Source of the DNA: Stanieria sp. NIES-3757
Lineage (GTDB): Bacteria > Cyanobacteriota > Cyanobacteriia > Cyanobacteriales > Xenococcaceae
Direction of reading: 5' to 3'
Length of the DNA stretch: 64,000 bases
Assembly: GCA_002355455.1 (NCBI GenBank)
Contig: AP017375.1
Location: 2,542,001 to 2,606,000, forward strand
Position numbers and translations under genes: made by a program. Of this stretch, positions 55,037-64,000 are shown one piece after another. The notes under the pieces were generated by a model that made no database searches, was not told the origin of the DNA, and worked only from the letters and a program-made list of their open reading frames with translations. Each line of letters starts with the position of its first letter. Position 1 is the first letter of the stretch.

Positions 55037-56689
55037 ATGGGCGAACTTAATACTGCCGAGTTGCTGGTTCAATGTTTAGAAAATGAAGAAGTAGAATACG
55101 TTTTCGGATTACCTGGAGAAGAAAATCTACATATTTTGGAAGCTCTCAGAGGTTCTTCGATTCAATTTGTCACTACTCGCCACGAACAAGGTGCAGCTTT
55201 TATGGCAGATGTGTATGGTCGTTTGACGGGTAAAGCAGGGGTCTGTCTTTCTACTTTAGGACCTGGTGCAACTAATCTGATGACAGGAGTAGCTGATGCT
55301 AATCTTGATGGTGCGCCTTTAGTGGCTATTACAGGACAAGTAGGCACTGATAGGATGCATATTGAATCTCATCAATATTTAGATTTAGTAGCAATGTTTG
55401 CTCCTGTAACTAAATGGAATAAGCAAATTGTTCGTCCTACTAATACTCCAGAAATTGTTCGTAAAGCTTTTAAAGTAGCTCAAAGTGAAAAACCAGGAGC
55501 AACTCATATTGATTTACCAGAAAATATTGCTGCCATGTCAGTTAATGGTAAACCCTTAAAAAAAGACGACCAAGAAAAAACCTATGCCTCATACCGTAGT
55601 ATTAATGCAGCAGCAGCAGCTATTTCTAAAGCCAAAAATCCACTAATTTTAGCTGGCAATGGGGCAATTCGCTCCAATGCTAGTGCAACTTTAACTGAAT
55701 TTGCTACACAATTGAATATTCCTGTGGCGAATACCTTTATGGGGAAAGGAGCTATTCCCTATACTCATCCGTTAGCTTTGTGGACAATTGGTTTACAACA
55801 AAGAGATTTAATTAGTTGTGCTTTTGATGAAACCGATTTAGTGATTGCCATTGGTTACGACTTAATTGAATATTCCCCGAAAAAATGGAATCCTGAAGGT
55901 ACAATCCCAATTATTCATATTGGCATGACTCATGCTGAAATTGATAGCAGCTATATTCCAATTGTAGAAGTAGTAGGAGATATTTCTGATTCTTTAGTCG
56001 ATATTATCAAACGCACAGACCGTCAGGGCAAAACTACCCCTAAAATCGTCCGCTTAAGGACGCAGATTAAAGAAGATTATGAATATTATGCTTTTGATGA
56101 AGGTTTTCCCGTTAAACCCCAAAAGATTATTTATGATTTGCGTCAGGTAATGGGACCAGAAGACATCGTAATTTCTGACGTAGGAGCGCATAAAATGTGG
56201 ATGGCACGTCATTATCATTGCGATCGCCCCAATACTTGTATTATTTCTAATGGTTTTGCTGCAATGGGAATAGCCATTCCTGGCGCGATCGCAGCAAAAC
56301 TCGTCCATCCTGATAAGAAAGTTGTCGCAGTGACTGGAGACGGCGGTTTTATGATGAACTGTCAAGAATTAGAAACTGCTTTAAGAGTAAATACGCCTTT
56401 TGTGACTCTTATTTTTAACGACAATGGTTATGGTTTAATTGAGTGGAAACAACTTAATCAATTTGGTCGCTCTTCTTTTGTTGATTTTACCAATCCCGAT
56501 TTTGTTAAGTTTGCTGAAAGTATGGGATTAAAAGGTTATCGCGTTCAATCAGCAGAAGATTTAATTCCCACTCTCAAAGAAGCACTAGCTCAAGATGTAC
56601 CAGCCGTAATTGATTGTCCTGTTGATTATGAAGAAAATCTTCGTTTTTCTCAAAAATCAGGAGATTTAACTTGTGAGGTGAATTTTTAA
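55037..56689 (+). CDS. Acetolactate synthase-type ThDP enzyme (large subunit family)
   Basis: 550 residues from ATG 55037; the TTG at 55025 is less likely. ThDP fold: N-terminal FGLPGEENLHILEAL, catalytic Glu in TTRHEQGAAFMAD, GDGGFMMNCQELETALRVNTPFVTLIFNDNGYG (ThDP/Mg site), and FGRSSF in the C-terminal domain. The sequence is that of the second, non-IlvB cyanobacterial family member that is usually annotated acetolactate synthase; no IlvN-type regulatory subunit adjoins. Condensation of two pyruvates to acetolactate is the expected activity but an alternative ThDP decarboxylase role is possible. Confidence 0.85.
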   Translation: MGELNTAELLVQCLENEEVEYVFGLPGEENLHILEALRGSSIQFVTTRHEQGAAFMADVYGRLTGKAGVCLSTLGPGATNLMTGVADANLDGAPLVAITGQVGTDRMHIESHQYLDLVAMFAPVTKWNKQIVRPTNTPEIVRKAFKVAQSEKPGATHIDLPENIAAMSVNGKPLKKDDQEKTYASYRSINAAAAAISKAKNPLILAGNGAIRSNASATLTEFATQLNIPVANTFMGKGAIPYTHPLALWTIGLQQRDLISCAFDETDLVIAIGYDLIEYSPKKWNPEGTIPIIHIGMTHAEIDSSYIPIVEVVGDISDSLVDIIKRTDRQGKTTPKIVRLRTQIKEDYEYYAFDEGFPVKPQKIIYDLRQVMGPEDIVISDVGAHKMWMARHYHCDRPNTCIISNGFAAMGIAIPGAIAAKLVHPDKKVVAVTGDGGFMMNCQELETALRVNTPFVTLIFNDNGYGLIEWKQLNQFGRSSFVDFTNPDFVKFAESMGLKGYRVQSAEDLIPTLKEALAQDVPAVIDCPVDYEENLRFSQKSGDLTCEVNF

Positions 56690-56784
56690 TTCAATAGTAA
56701 TGTAACAAGACCAAATTCCCAACCGATCTAATCGTGACTCAAAACGGTAGGATCGAAACATAATCATTGCATCCAAAAATTACT

Positions 56785-57306
56785 ATGCCACGTACTCAAA
56801 GAAACGATAATTTTATTGATAAATCTTTCACTGTCATGGCAGATTTGATTTTGAAAGTTTTACCAACCAATAAACAAGCCAAAGAAGCTTTTGCCTACTA
56901 TCGTGATGGGATGTCGGCTCAAGCTGATGGTGAATATGCAGAAGCTTTAGAAAACTACGAAGAAGCTCTCAAATTAGAAGAGGATTCTAATGATCGCAGC
57001 TATATTCTTTATAATATGGGGTTGATCTATGCTAGTAATGGCGAAATGGACAAAGCATTAGACTATTATAATGAGGCAATCGATCTGAATCCGAAAATGC
57101 CTCAAGCTTTGAATAATGTTGCTGTAATTTATCATTATCAGGGTGAAAAAGCTAAAGAAGCTGGTCAAGATGAAAAGGCAGAGTTTTTATTTGATAAAGC
57201 TGCTGAATTCTGGAAACAAGCAATTCGTATTGCTCCCAATAATTATATGGAGGCACAAAACTGGCTTAAAATTACTGGACGTTCAGAAATGGATGTTTAC
57301 TTCTAA
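56785..57306 (+). CDS. ycf3: Photosystem I assembly protein Ycf3
   Basis: 173 residues from the ATG at 56785; an upstream TTG adds six. [28 protein letters not shown] at the N terminus is diagnostic. Three TPR units follow (about 37-150), including [28 protein letters not shown] and [25 protein letters not shown]. Ycf3 helps insert PsaA/PsaB at the thylakoid. gatC follows after 15 bases on the same strand, which suggests co-transcription. Confidence 0.95.
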   Translation: MPRTQRNDNFIDKSFTVMADLILKVLPTNKQAKEAFAYYRDGMSAQADGEYAEALENYEEALKLEEDSNDRSYILYNMGLIYASNGEMDKALDYYNEAIDLNPKMPQALNNVAVIYHYQGEKAKEAGQDEKAEFLFDKAAEFWKQAIRIAPNNYMEAQNWLKITGRSEMDVYF

Positions 57307-57321
57307 ATTTAATTAATCAAC

Positions 57322-57618
57322 ATGATCGATCGCGAACAAGTTAGAAAAGTTGCTCACTTAGCACGTTTAGAAATTTCTTCGGCAGAAGAAGAACAATTTA
57401 CAACTCAACTTAATAGTATTTTGGATTATTTTGAACAGTTAAGTGAACTTGATACAGAAAATGTTCCTCCCACCACCAGAGCTATAGAACTGAGTAATAT
57501 TACTCGCTCCGATCAATTAAAACCTTTTCCAGATAAAGATGCTTTATTAAAAGCTGCACCCGAACAAGAAGGCGATTATTTTCGTGTTCCCCAAATTCTT
57601 AGTTCTGATGAAGAATAA
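57322..57618 (+). CDS. gatC: Glutamyl/aspartyl-tRNA amidotransferase subunit C
   Basis: 98 residues. Typical Gat[52 protein letters not shown] and later LRPD-like [31 protein letters not shown]. It wraps around GatA in the GatCAB complex that makes Gln-tRNA (and Asn-tRNA) by transamidation. Normal length, close behind ycf3. A short hairpin terminator follows. Confidence 0.95.
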   Translation: MIDREQVRKVAHLARLEISSAEEEQFTTQLNSILDYFEQLSELDTENVPPTTRAIELSNITRSDQLKPFPDKDALLKAAPEQEGDYFRVPQILSSDEE

Positions 57619-57658
57619 ACATCATTAGGATTTGTTTTAATAAGGCTATTTGATTAAG

Positions 57659-57681
57659 ACTCCCAATTAAGGGAGTTTTAT
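57659..57681 (+). terminator. gatC terminator
   Basis: ACTCCC-AATTAA-GGGAGT stem followed by TTTTATTATT, 40 bases after the gatC stop codon. Confidence 0.8.
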
Positions 57682-57703
57682 TATTGTTAACTATTTTTAT
57701 TTG

Positions 57704-58210
57704 AATCAGGTCAAGAAATACTGGCATTCAGCTTTTCCAGGACTTCCAAGTTATCAAAGATTTGTAGAATGGATTCCTTCAACCTTAATCCCTTTGTGTG
57801 TTTACCTCAAACATTGTTTTGGGAGCTGTACGGGGATTGGTTTTATCGATCTTTGTAATGTCTGATATGAAAACCTAGGAAATCAAACCCTGGTTTGTTG
57901 TTATCAAAATCCTGTAGAGTGTGAACTATTCTGGTTTTTTCGGATTTTAGCTCTAGGTCATATTGGGCTAACCATTCTGAGATTATCTTTTATAGAGACA
58001 GTTAATGACCAACTCAAGAATATATCTCAGATTGAACATTCGAGACATCGCTCGCCTGTAAATTTTTGCGTTAATGTTTTGTGTGGATTAATTGCTTATT
58101 GAGAGGGCGACCCCGTGCGGGAAACTCGCACTTGGGAACGCGCCCGAACCCGAAGGCAACCAAAGAAACCAAGTTTACGTTTAGATTGGCTTTTACCTCA
58201 ATCTGCTTAA
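57704..58210 (+). pseudogene. IS982-family transposase remnant
   Basis: Reads [48 protein letters not shown] at the left, then, after a large internal loss and shifts, [35 protein letters not shown] and finally KPSLRLDWLLPQSA. This is the IS982 family. A GC-rich piece (58099-58160, with GTGCG/CGCAC arms) is inserted shortly before the end. The whole stretch 57619-58634 holds no intact gene; beyond 58210 I see nothing until the SLH gene. Confidence 0.7.
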
Positions 58211-58634
58211 CCCGAACTCAGGTTAACTATTAACGTGTGTTTACTTCCCAGAAAAATTTTGGGAATTCTCCTTAGGAATATTACCTTCACTTCTGACAAG
58301 TCGAGTAAATATGCGAATTAAACAGATCGGGAATTTTTGATTTGATACAATATTATTTATTTAGTTACAAAACTTAAATTTTTGCAATTATTCAGAAAAT
58401 TTTAATAATTCCAGTTTTTGAGATGGAAACAGTCTATGGTTAGATATTGGACAAACTAGGTTTTTGTTACTATAACTAGAGTTTGTCTTAATGACAGCTT
58501 AAAAGAGTAAAAATAGCGATCGCTTTACAAAAACGTTAAAATAATCAAACGACTAAAGTCTTTAATTTGTCCATCCTGAGAATTAATGTCATTTTTCGAT
58601 AAAATTTGGGAGTCCGATTATTAAGCAAGTAACT

Positions 58635-60041
58635 GTGTTTTCAAATCAACCACACAACTTTTATCGCTGGGTAAGCTCGCAGAAGACGAGGAACTTCGCG
58701 ATTCTAAGCAGTTTGATCGCTTTACTTTCTGCTTGTAATAATGGTGCGACGATTGAAAATTGGTTAGCTGCCGATCCTCAACTAAAAAAAACTTTAGCTA
58801 ACAGTCAAGTTCCCGAACAAGTAGCAACTTCAGTGACTAGTTTAGATGGAAGTTCTATCTCTTCTGACTCTGCACTTAATTCTTCTAGTCCCACTTTTGA
58901 ACAGACGATCAGCTTACCAGACGATTTTCCGATCGAGATTCCTCTTTATCCTAAAGCTCAACTAATCGAAGTACAACCAGGATTAACTACTGAAAAAGGT
59001 AAAACTAATTGGGAGTCGCCAGACTCTTTAACTCAAATAGCTAGTTATTATCAACAACAACTTAAAGCCAATGGCTGGAAAATTATCAAATCTTTTCCAG
59101 AAGATGTTCAACAAGGTAATAATACTTTAACTGCGAGTCGAGAAAACTTAAAAGTAACAGTTTCTCTTAGTCAACCAACTACAGAGAGTAAAGATAATTT
59201 AATTTCCAATCAATTTGCGATCGCATATCAACCGATTGAAGAGTTACCTCAATTAACTACCTCAGAAACAACCAACCCCTCTGAAAATTTAACTGAGATA
59301 GAGCCTAATATAGAGACTACAGCCTCAGCAGTTTATTTTAGCGATCTTGATGAAGCATCAGAACAACTACGTCCCTATGTAGAAGATTTGGCAAAATTAG
59401 GAATATTAACTGCCTACTCTAAGGTAGAGAAGGTTGAAGCCAATAAATTTGCACCTAATGAACCTATTACTCGTAGAGATTATGCTCGTTGGCTCGTAGA
59501 AGCTAATAATCAATTTCATGGTAACGCTGCTGGAGAAAAAATTCATTTAGCGACCAAAAGCGATCGCCCAGCTTTTCAAGATATTAGCGTTAACGATCCT
59601 GATTTTGAGATTATTCAAGGATTAGCAGAAGCAGGATTAATTCCTTCGATGCTGACAGATAATAGCAATAAATTATTATTTCAACCCAATGCACCTTTAA
59701 CCAGAGAAGATTTATTAACTTGGAAAGTACCTCTAGATTTACGAAAAAATTTACCTACTGCTTCAATTGATGCGATTAAACAAAGTTGGGGTTTTCAAGA
59801 TGCAGCCAATATCTCGCCTCAAGCTTTGCAAGCATTGTTTGCTGATTTTCAAAATGGGGACAACTCTAATATGAAGCGGGTGTTTGGTTATACAACTTTA
59901 TTTCAGCCTAAAAAACCAGTAACTCGCGCTGAAGCTGCTGCTTCTCTTTGGTATTTTGGTTTTCAAGGAGATGGAATTACTGCCTCAGAAGTTGTGAAAG
60001 GTGAAAGTATTAATCACTCAGCGGTTAACAGTCAACCATAA
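58635..60041 (+). CDS. SLH-domain lipoprotein
   Basis: 468 residues from a GTG. The signal sequence ends in a lipobox-like LLSAC near residue 35, so outer-envelope anchoring is likely. The central part (about 95-205) is a small alpha/beta module (FPIEIPLYPKAQLIEVQPG, ASYYQQQLKANGWKIIKSF), then two to three S-layer homology repeats (FSDLDEASEQLRPYVEDLAKLGILTAY..., FAPNEPITRRDYARWLVEAN, FQDISVNDPDFEIIQGLAEAGLIP, FQPKKPVTRAEAAASLWYF). SLH motifs bind cell-wall polymers. Usual cyanobacterial architecture. Confidence 0.82.
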   Translation: MFSNQPHNFYRWVSSQKTRNFAILSSLIALLSACNNGATIENWLAADPQLKKTLANSQVPEQVATSVTSLDGSSISSDSALNSSSPTFEQTISLPDDFPIEIPLYPKAQLIEVQPGLTTEKGKTNWESPDSLTQIASYYQQQLKANGWKIIKSFPEDVQQGNNTLTASRENLKVTVSLSQPTTESKDNLISNQFAIAYQPIEELPQLTTSETTNPSENLTEIEPNIETTASAVYFSDLDEASEQLRPYVEDLAKLGILTAYSKVEKVEANKFAPNEPITRRDYARWLVEANNQFHGNAAGEKIHLATKSDRPAFQDISVNDPDFEIIQGLAEAGLIPSMLTDNSNKLLFQPNAPLTREDLLTWKVPLDLRKNLPTASIDAIKQSWGFQDAANISPQALQALFADFQNGDNSNMKRVFGYTTLFQPKKPVTRAEAAASLWYFGFQGDGITASEVVKGESINHSAVNSQP

Positions 60042-60213
60042 ATAGCTACCAGTTACCAGTTAATACGTAATAGGTAACTGGAAAAGGCAATAATTCTTTG
60101 ATTTCAACTAATTCTCATTCCTTAGTAAAAGCGATCGCTGGTGACCCCGCAATCTGCAGATATGTTAAAGATCGAGATAGTTCAGCTTGGATAATTAATA
60201 GTAAGTAATTAAC

Positions 60214-60732
60214 ATGAATCCCAATCACTGGCATACTGTTTGGTCATTTATTGCAATTGCTACGGGATTGAGTGGCGGAGTTGGTTGGTTAGCTAAACAC
60301 CAGATTTTAAAACTAAAACCAATTATGGCTTTCAGCGAGACGCAGTGGCAGTTTATGAGGATTTGGGTCAAGGTTGCTTTAGTAATTGGAGTAATTCTTC
60401 CTGCAATAATGTTAGTTGTGTTCTGGGAGCGATCGCTCCCTCGCCAGTTTTTTAGTTGTTATCTAGTAGCTGTTGCTGTTCAGCTTGTCTGTGAAATGAG
60501 TTTTAGCCGTTGGTTATGTCCAAGCGTTGTTGTTACTATTGGAACAGTTTATACTGGTTTTCGGATTTGGCAATTGTGGTCAGGAATAAACTTAGTCACT
60601 TATCCTCAACCTTGGCTTGGTTTATTATGGTTAGTTTGGTTATTTTGGGTAGCCAATTTGATTATGTTGATCGCAATGGCTTTTCCAAGTATTCTGCCAG
60701 AATCAAAGAAAAACTTGGTTAATCTTGGTTAA
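60214..60732 (+). CDS. Integral membrane hypothetical protein
   Basis: 172 residues with about four or five transmembrane helices (near 8-28, 50-72, 82-103, 112-128 and 136-160), few charges, and no recognisable catalytic or metal motif. Short loops and two Trp/Leu-rich C-terminal helices (LGLLWLVWLFWVANLIML). Probably inner-membrane. The gene converges with menH. I do not recognise a family. Confidence 0.6.
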   Translation: MNPNHWHTVWSFIAIATGLSGGVGWLAKHQILKLKPIMAFSETQWQFMRIWVKVALVIGVILPAIMLVVFWERSLPRQFFSCYLVAVAVQLVCEMSFSRWLCPSVVVTIGTVYTGFRIWQLWSGINLVTYPQPWLGLLWLVWLFWVANLIMLIAMAFPSILPESKKNLVNLG

Positions 60733-60750
60733 TAATGTTTGGAACTTGTT

Positions 60751-61560
60751 TCAATTAAAAAAATCTTTAATAGCTTGTGCATATTCAACAGGATTTTCAA
60801 AATGAATATTATGACCACTATTTTTAATAATTTTTAATTGAGAATTGGGACACAATTTAGTCATTTTAGTATTGATCAAAACGAATTTTTGATCTAATTC
60901 TCCAACCAGAAAAAGTAGAGGAATTCTATTTTGTTTAAGGTTCTGCCATAAAGAGGGTTGAAGTCCTGTACTAATATTTCTTAAAGACTTGGCTAATTCT
61001 GTAGGATTATTAGTTAATTTTGTTTGGATCGCTTGATTGAAGTCAGGATGTTTTTTAAATGACTCAAATAAAGAATTGCTATACCATTTATTTAAAAAAA
61101 AGCTAAAATCAGTTGATTCTAATTCTGCTGCAATTTGAAGATCTAGTTGAATTCTTTGCTCGCGTTCTTCCTCGTTTTCTAAGCCTGGCGAAGCAGATTC
61201 TAAAGCGACTTTATAAAAATATTCAGGAAAATAAAGCGTTAAATATAAAGCCAAACGACCGCCTAGAGAATAACCAACCAAAAAACATTTATTAATCTGA
61301 TTTATTTGTAATAATTCAATTAAAGCTTGAGCAGTATTTGGCATTGTATAATTACTTTCTGCTCCAATAACTTTGGTTTTTCCGTGACCAGGCAAATCTA
61401 CAGTAAGAAAAGAAAAATGAGGAGCAAGCAAAGCAATAACCCGATCAAAATCAAAGCGATCGCCCATAAAACCATGAAGAAATAAAATTACAGGTTTGTT
61501 TTTATTTCCTTGCCAAGAATAGTTGAATTGATAATTTTTTAAAATCATTAACTTATACAA
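60751..61560 (-). CDS. menH: SHCHC synthase (MenH-type alpha/beta hydrolase)
   Basis: 269 residues. Alpha/beta hydrolase with oxyanion segment LFLHGFMGDRFDFDRV, nucleophile Ser98 in GYSLGGRLAL, Asp223 in VGELDQKF, and His250 in SGHNIHFENP. The spacing and the LESASPGLENEEER segment after the nucleophile are characteristic of MenH, which eliminates pyruvate to form SHCHC in phylloquinone synthesis. ATG 61560 is used; ATG 61548 is possible. No other men gene is in the window. Confidence 0.85.
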   Translation of the reverse strand: MYKLMILKNYQFNYSWQGNKNKPVILFLHGFMGDRFDFDRVIALLAPHFSFLTVDLPGHGKTKVIGAESNYTMPNTAQALIELLQINQINKCFLVGYSLGGRLALYLTLYFPEYFYKVALESASPGLENEEEREQRIQLDLQIAAELESTDFSFFLNKWYSNSLFESFKKHPDFNQAIQTKLTNNPTELAKSLRNISTGLQPSLWQNLKQNRIPLLFLVGELDQKFVLINTKMTKLCPNSQLKIIKNSGHNIHFENPVEYAQAIKDFFN

Positions 61561-61630
61561 AAATTTTAAAGTTTATTTTGATTGTCAATGAGATAATTTA
61601 AAACTCTGTTCAATAAATCTCAAACGGAAG

Positions 61631-62416
61631 ATGAAAATTGCGACTTGGAATGTCAACTCAATTCGGACTCGTCAACAAATTGTAGTTGATTGGTTAAGCA
61701 AAAATCCCGTAGATGTTCTTTGTTTACAAGAAACCAAAGTTATCGATCTCGACTTTCCTCGTCTTCCTTTTGAAGAATTAGGTTATCATCTCTACATTTC
61801 AGGACAAAAAGCTTATAACGGTGTAGCTATTTTTAGTAAGACTCCTTTAACAGAAATTAGTAGCGGTTTTAGTCCAATAGTAGGCGATCGCGCTCTTGAA
61901 TTTGATTTACAAAAGCGAGTAATTACTGGAGTCGTCGCGGATCTGCGAGTAGTTAATCTTTATGTTCCCAATGGTTCGGCGGTGGGAAGCGAAAAATATC
62001 AATATAAATTAGCTTGGTTAAAATTGTTGGGTGAATATTTAACCACTTTGATAGTTAAAGAAACGAGAGAAATTTGTATTTGTGGCGATTTTAATATCGC
62101 TTTAGAAGATCGAGATATTTATAACCCCAAAGGTAAAGCAACTCATATTATGTCTTCTCCTGCGGAAAGAGAAGCTTTACGGGAAGTATTAGCAATTGGA
62201 TTTCAAGACGTTTTTCGTAAATTTACTACTGAAACAGGACATTATAGTTGGTGGGATTATCGCGCTGCTGGTTTTAGTCGGAATCGTGGTTGGCGCATTG
62301 ATCATCATTATTTGACACAAAAGTTATACAAACAAGCAATTAATTGTAAAATTGACCTAGAACCAAGAAAATTAGAGAAGCCAAGCGATCATGCTCCTGT
62401 AATTTTAGAATTTTAA
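61631..62416 (+). CDS. xthA: Exodeoxyribonuclease III
   Basis: 261 residues. EEP-fold AP endonuclease: WNVNSIRTR at the N terminus, LQETKV with Glu34 (metal ligand), GDFNIALEDRDIYNP (Asp/Asn), WWDYRAAGFSRNRGWRIDHHYLT and the closing SDHAPVILEF with the catalytic Asp-His. It cleaves abasic sites and removes 3' blocks in base-excision repair. Normal length. Divergent from menH with 70 bases between starts. Confidence 0.94.
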   Translation: MKIATWNVNSIRTRQQIVVDWLSKNPVDVLCLQETKVIDLDFPRLPFEELGYHLYISGQKAYNGVAIFSKTPLTEISSGFSPIVGDRALEFDLQKRVITGVVADLRVVNLYVPNGSAVGSEKYQYKLAWLKLLGEYLTTLIVKETREICICGDFNIALEDRDIYNPKGKATHIMSSPAEREALREVLAIGFQDVFRKFTTETGHYSWWDYRAAGFSRNRGWRIDHHYLTQKLYKQAINCKIDLEPRKLEKPSDHAPVILEF

Positions 62417-62512
62417 ACCTGACATTTCCAAATAAAGTGTTATTATAAATCCTGAGAATAGAGATTGAAGATTAGAATTTGCATTCAGTATTGATAGGTT
62501 TTCCATCTGGTA

Positions 62513-62541
62513 TTGACAAGCTTCACTCCGAAATCTTATCT
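62513..62541 (+). promoter_or_regulatory. Candidate promoter of the RNA-binding protein gene
   Basis: TTGACA (62513-62518) and TTATCT (62536-62541) spaced by 17 bases, about 35 bases before the ATG of the RRM gene; GAGGAG occurs in the leader. Confidence 0.5.
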
Positions 62542-62576
62542 CTCTACACACTTTTGATTGAGGAGACAATCAACTT

Positions 62577-62870
62577 ATGTCAATTTACGTAGGCAATCTG
62601 GATTACGAGATTGGTCCAGAAGATCTTACTGAAGTTTTTGCTGAGTACGGCAGTGTCAAAAGAGTTCACTTTCCTACTGACCGTGAAACAGGACGCAAGC
62701 GTGGTTTTGCTTTTGTAGAAATGGAAACAGAAGCAGAAGAAGATGCAGCGATCGCTAAATTAGACGGCGCAGAGTGGATGGATCGCGAGTTAAAAGTTAA
62801 TAAAGCTAGACCTCGTGAAAATAAAAACTCTTTTGGTGGCGGCGGTGGCCGTAGAAACAACCGCTTCTAA
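62577..62870 (+). CDS. RRM-type glycine-rich RNA-binding protein (Rbp)
   Basis: 97 residues. One RRM (about 1-78): RNP2 as IYVGNL, RNP1 as RKRGFAFVEM, with the alpha helices DLTEVFAEYGSVKR and EEDAAIAKLDGAEW. A short Gly-rich tail (SFGGGGGRRNNRF) follows. This is the cyanobacterial Rbp family, which in known cases is cold-induced and helps localise photosynthetic mRNAs to thylakoids. A clear terminator follows. Confidence 0.93.
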   Translation: MSIYVGNLDYEIGPEDLTEVFAEYGSVKRVHFPTDRETGRKRGFAFVEMETEAEEDAAIAKLDGAEWMDRELKVNKARPRENKNSFGGGGGRRNNRF

Positions 62871-62893
62871 AATTTCAACTTAAACTAAAATTC

Positions 62894-62950
62894 AACACTT
62901 CTGGAGTTAAAGGGATTCAATTCTCACCATTTCAGAAGTGTTTTGTTTGT
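62894..62950 (+). terminator. Terminator after the RRM gene
   Basis: AACACTTCTG (62894-62903) pairs perfectly with CAGAAGTGTT (62933-62942), with a 29-base loop, then TTGTTTGTT. Confidence 0.7.
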
Positions 62951-62980
62951 TATAAGAACAATAAAAGCTATTTGCGATCG

Positions 62981-63841
62981 CTATCCAAGTTCCAAAGTTG
63001 TTACGCCAAAGATACGTTCCACATCAAGAGGAAGCACATTTCCCCAATACATTCGCACACAAGTAAAAACAGGCTGTAAATAATAGCGTTGAATTAAAAC
63101 TGGCAATGCTGGTTGAACATCGGGAATGTCGATAAATACAGGCTGTCCTCCAGCATGAGAGGTTAACGCACGAAATAGACAGTCCGCCATCTCGAATGTA
63201 TCTGCAAACAAAGGTCCAATTTTAAAGCCTTGACGACAGGGACGCAAAACTCCATAACCACAAACGCGATCGCTCGATACAATTCCATAGGCAGCTTCTG
63301 CATGGTTAATCCAAGGCGATAAAAACTGAGGACGTGATGCTGCAAAAATTTTTGTGTCATAGGAAATGAGGTGTTCTAATGGCAGATCCTTTAATGAAAT
63401 TACATCATTCGGAACTGAATCGGATGAGATGGGTTGATAAACGTGACGAATATGACGATATGCTGCTGTAAATCCAGCTTGATGATAGGTTGATTCCCTC
63501 TCCAGCACCCCGTCTAACCCAATACTAAAGTTTTCAGAATCAAACCGACCGAGCAACTGTTGCCATGCAGTTTGCCACAATTGCAGTCCATACCCACGTC
63601 CTCGCCATTGAGGTTTAACAATATAAAGCCCGATAAATCCAAATTTGCTATTGTAGCGAACTACGGAGATACAACCGATCTTTTCCCCGTCAAGTTCTGC
63701 CATGAGAAATCCTGCTGGATCAGTCGCATAGAACGCGATCACATCATGTAAACCAGGATTCCAGCCTTCTTGGGCTGCCCAATCGAGGGCAAGCTGAACC
63801 TCTGAAGAGGTCATGGGTCGAATTGTCAAAGTTGGGTTCAT
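62981..63841 (-). CDS. Two-domain GNAT-family N-acetyltransferase
   Basis: 286 residues. An N-terminal GNAT domain (about 1-140) with IGLYIVKPQWRGRGYGLQLWQTAW, where the RGxGxG-type acetyl-CoA loop and a GLDGV motif are visible, then a C-terminal Acetyltransf_18-like domain (about 150-280) including AAYGIVSSDRVCGYGVLRP. Substrate unknown. The ATG start is at 63841. Confidence 0.85.
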   Translation of the reverse strand: MNPTLTIRPMTSSEVQLALDWAAQEGWNPGLHDVIAFYATDPAGFLMAELDGEKIGCISVVRYNSKFGFIGLYIVKPQWRGRGYGLQLWQTAWQQLLGRFDSENFSIGLDGVLERESTYHQAGFTAAYRHIRHVYQPISSDSVPNDVISLKDLPLEHLISYDTKIFAASRPQFLSPWINHAEAAYGIVSSDRVCGYGVLRPCRQGFKIGPLFADTFEMADCLFRALTSHAGGQPVFIDIPDVQPALPVLIQRYYLQPVFTCVRMYWGNVLPLDVERIFGVTTLELG

Positions 63842-63862
63842 TTTTCTGTCAAGTATTTGTCC

Positions 63863-64000
63863 TTAATCTTGTGGCAAAATCACCGTAAAAGTAGTTCCTT
63901 GGTTAACCACACTTTCAACAGTAATTTGTCCTTGATGATTTTCAACAATTGCTTTAGCGATCGCAAGTCCTAAACCTGCCCCTGTAGCATTTTCTAAATC
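63863..64000 (-). CDS. Histidine kinase, 3' end only
   Basis: The last 45 codons of a HATPase_c domain: [30 protein letters not shown] and [11 protein letters not shown] before the stop. The G2 box is [10 protein letters not shown]. The gene continues past the right edge of the window, so the sensor domains are not visible. The stop codon lies 22 bases before the GNAT start on the same strand, suggesting co-transcription. Confidence 0.9.
   Translation of the reverse strand, partial: DLENATGAGLGLAIAKAIVENHQGQITVESVVNQGTTFTVILPQD

Noticed and set aside
54897-55079. 60-residue frame before the acetolactate synthase gene
   Set aside because: Runs into the start of the following gene in another frame and has no motif.

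Overview
The window is cyanobacterial chromosome. It carries photosystem II genes (psbA, psbO), the photosystem I assembly gene ycf3, the thylakoid-curvature gene curT, an nblA-type phycobilisome-degradation gene and a group 3 sigma factor. The base composition is AT-rich and the palindrome GCGATCGC (HIP1) recurs in coding DNA, as in many cyanobacteria. Low GC, IS630/IS5/IS982-type elements and small palindromic repeats suit a large-genome unicellular or baeocyte-forming lineage (Stanieria/Pleurocapsa-like). That placement is inference.

Layout. 0.2-8.2 kb: housekeeping and small genes (a secretion-ATPase-like protein without an ATPase domain, curT, a double-domain carboxytetrahydropterin-type synthase, a J-domain protein, a pentapeptide-repeat protein, a MIF-type tautomerase, a flavin reductase-like protein, a zinc-ribbon protein, coaE, a DUF2267 protein). 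8.9-20.9 kb: a low-oxygen block. psbA encodes a D1 with the residues of the microaerobic D1' form; an ArsR-type regulator follows, then the hydrogenase-maturation genes hypB-A-E and hypD-C-F on the minus strand. A nuclease-like gene with an amber stop splits the hyp cluster, hypA carries a frameshift, and hypF carries two repeat insertions. No hydrogenase structural gene is in the window.

21-33 kb: rluE-type pseudouridine synthase, a membrane GTPase, a transglutaminase-like gene split by a complete IS630-type element, nblA, ribD, sigF, psbO and a phosphohexomutase. 33-40 kb: decayed IS5-type sequence, a lone TnsA-like endonuclease with a transposon-end-like repeat array abutting the gyrB stop codon, gyrB, then a sugar-type binding lipoprotein next to a hybrid histidine kinase. 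41-45 kb: an oxidative-stress/metal group (glutathione reductase, catalase remnant, Dps, ZIP transporter, peroxiredoxin). 45-53 kb: a Ser/Thr kinase, a small inverted-repeat element, a complete IS5-type element, and a decaying metal-responsive region: a MerR-type gene with an excellent operator but a frameshift, followed by three predicted exported proteins (a Gln/His/Cys-rich peptide, a His-rich 408-residue protein, an outer-membrane-like barrel). 53-64 kb: cysC, a VOC protein, an acetolactate synthase-type enzyme, ycf3, gatC, an IS982 remnant, an SLH lipoprotein, menH, exonuclease III, an RRM protein, a GNAT protein and the 3' end of a histidine kinase.

The most notable observations are the D1' gene beside hydrogenase maturation, the TnsA/gyrB end, the MerR-linked exported trio, and a recurring theme of small palindromic repeats placed in frame inside conserved genes (coaE, hypF, ribD).
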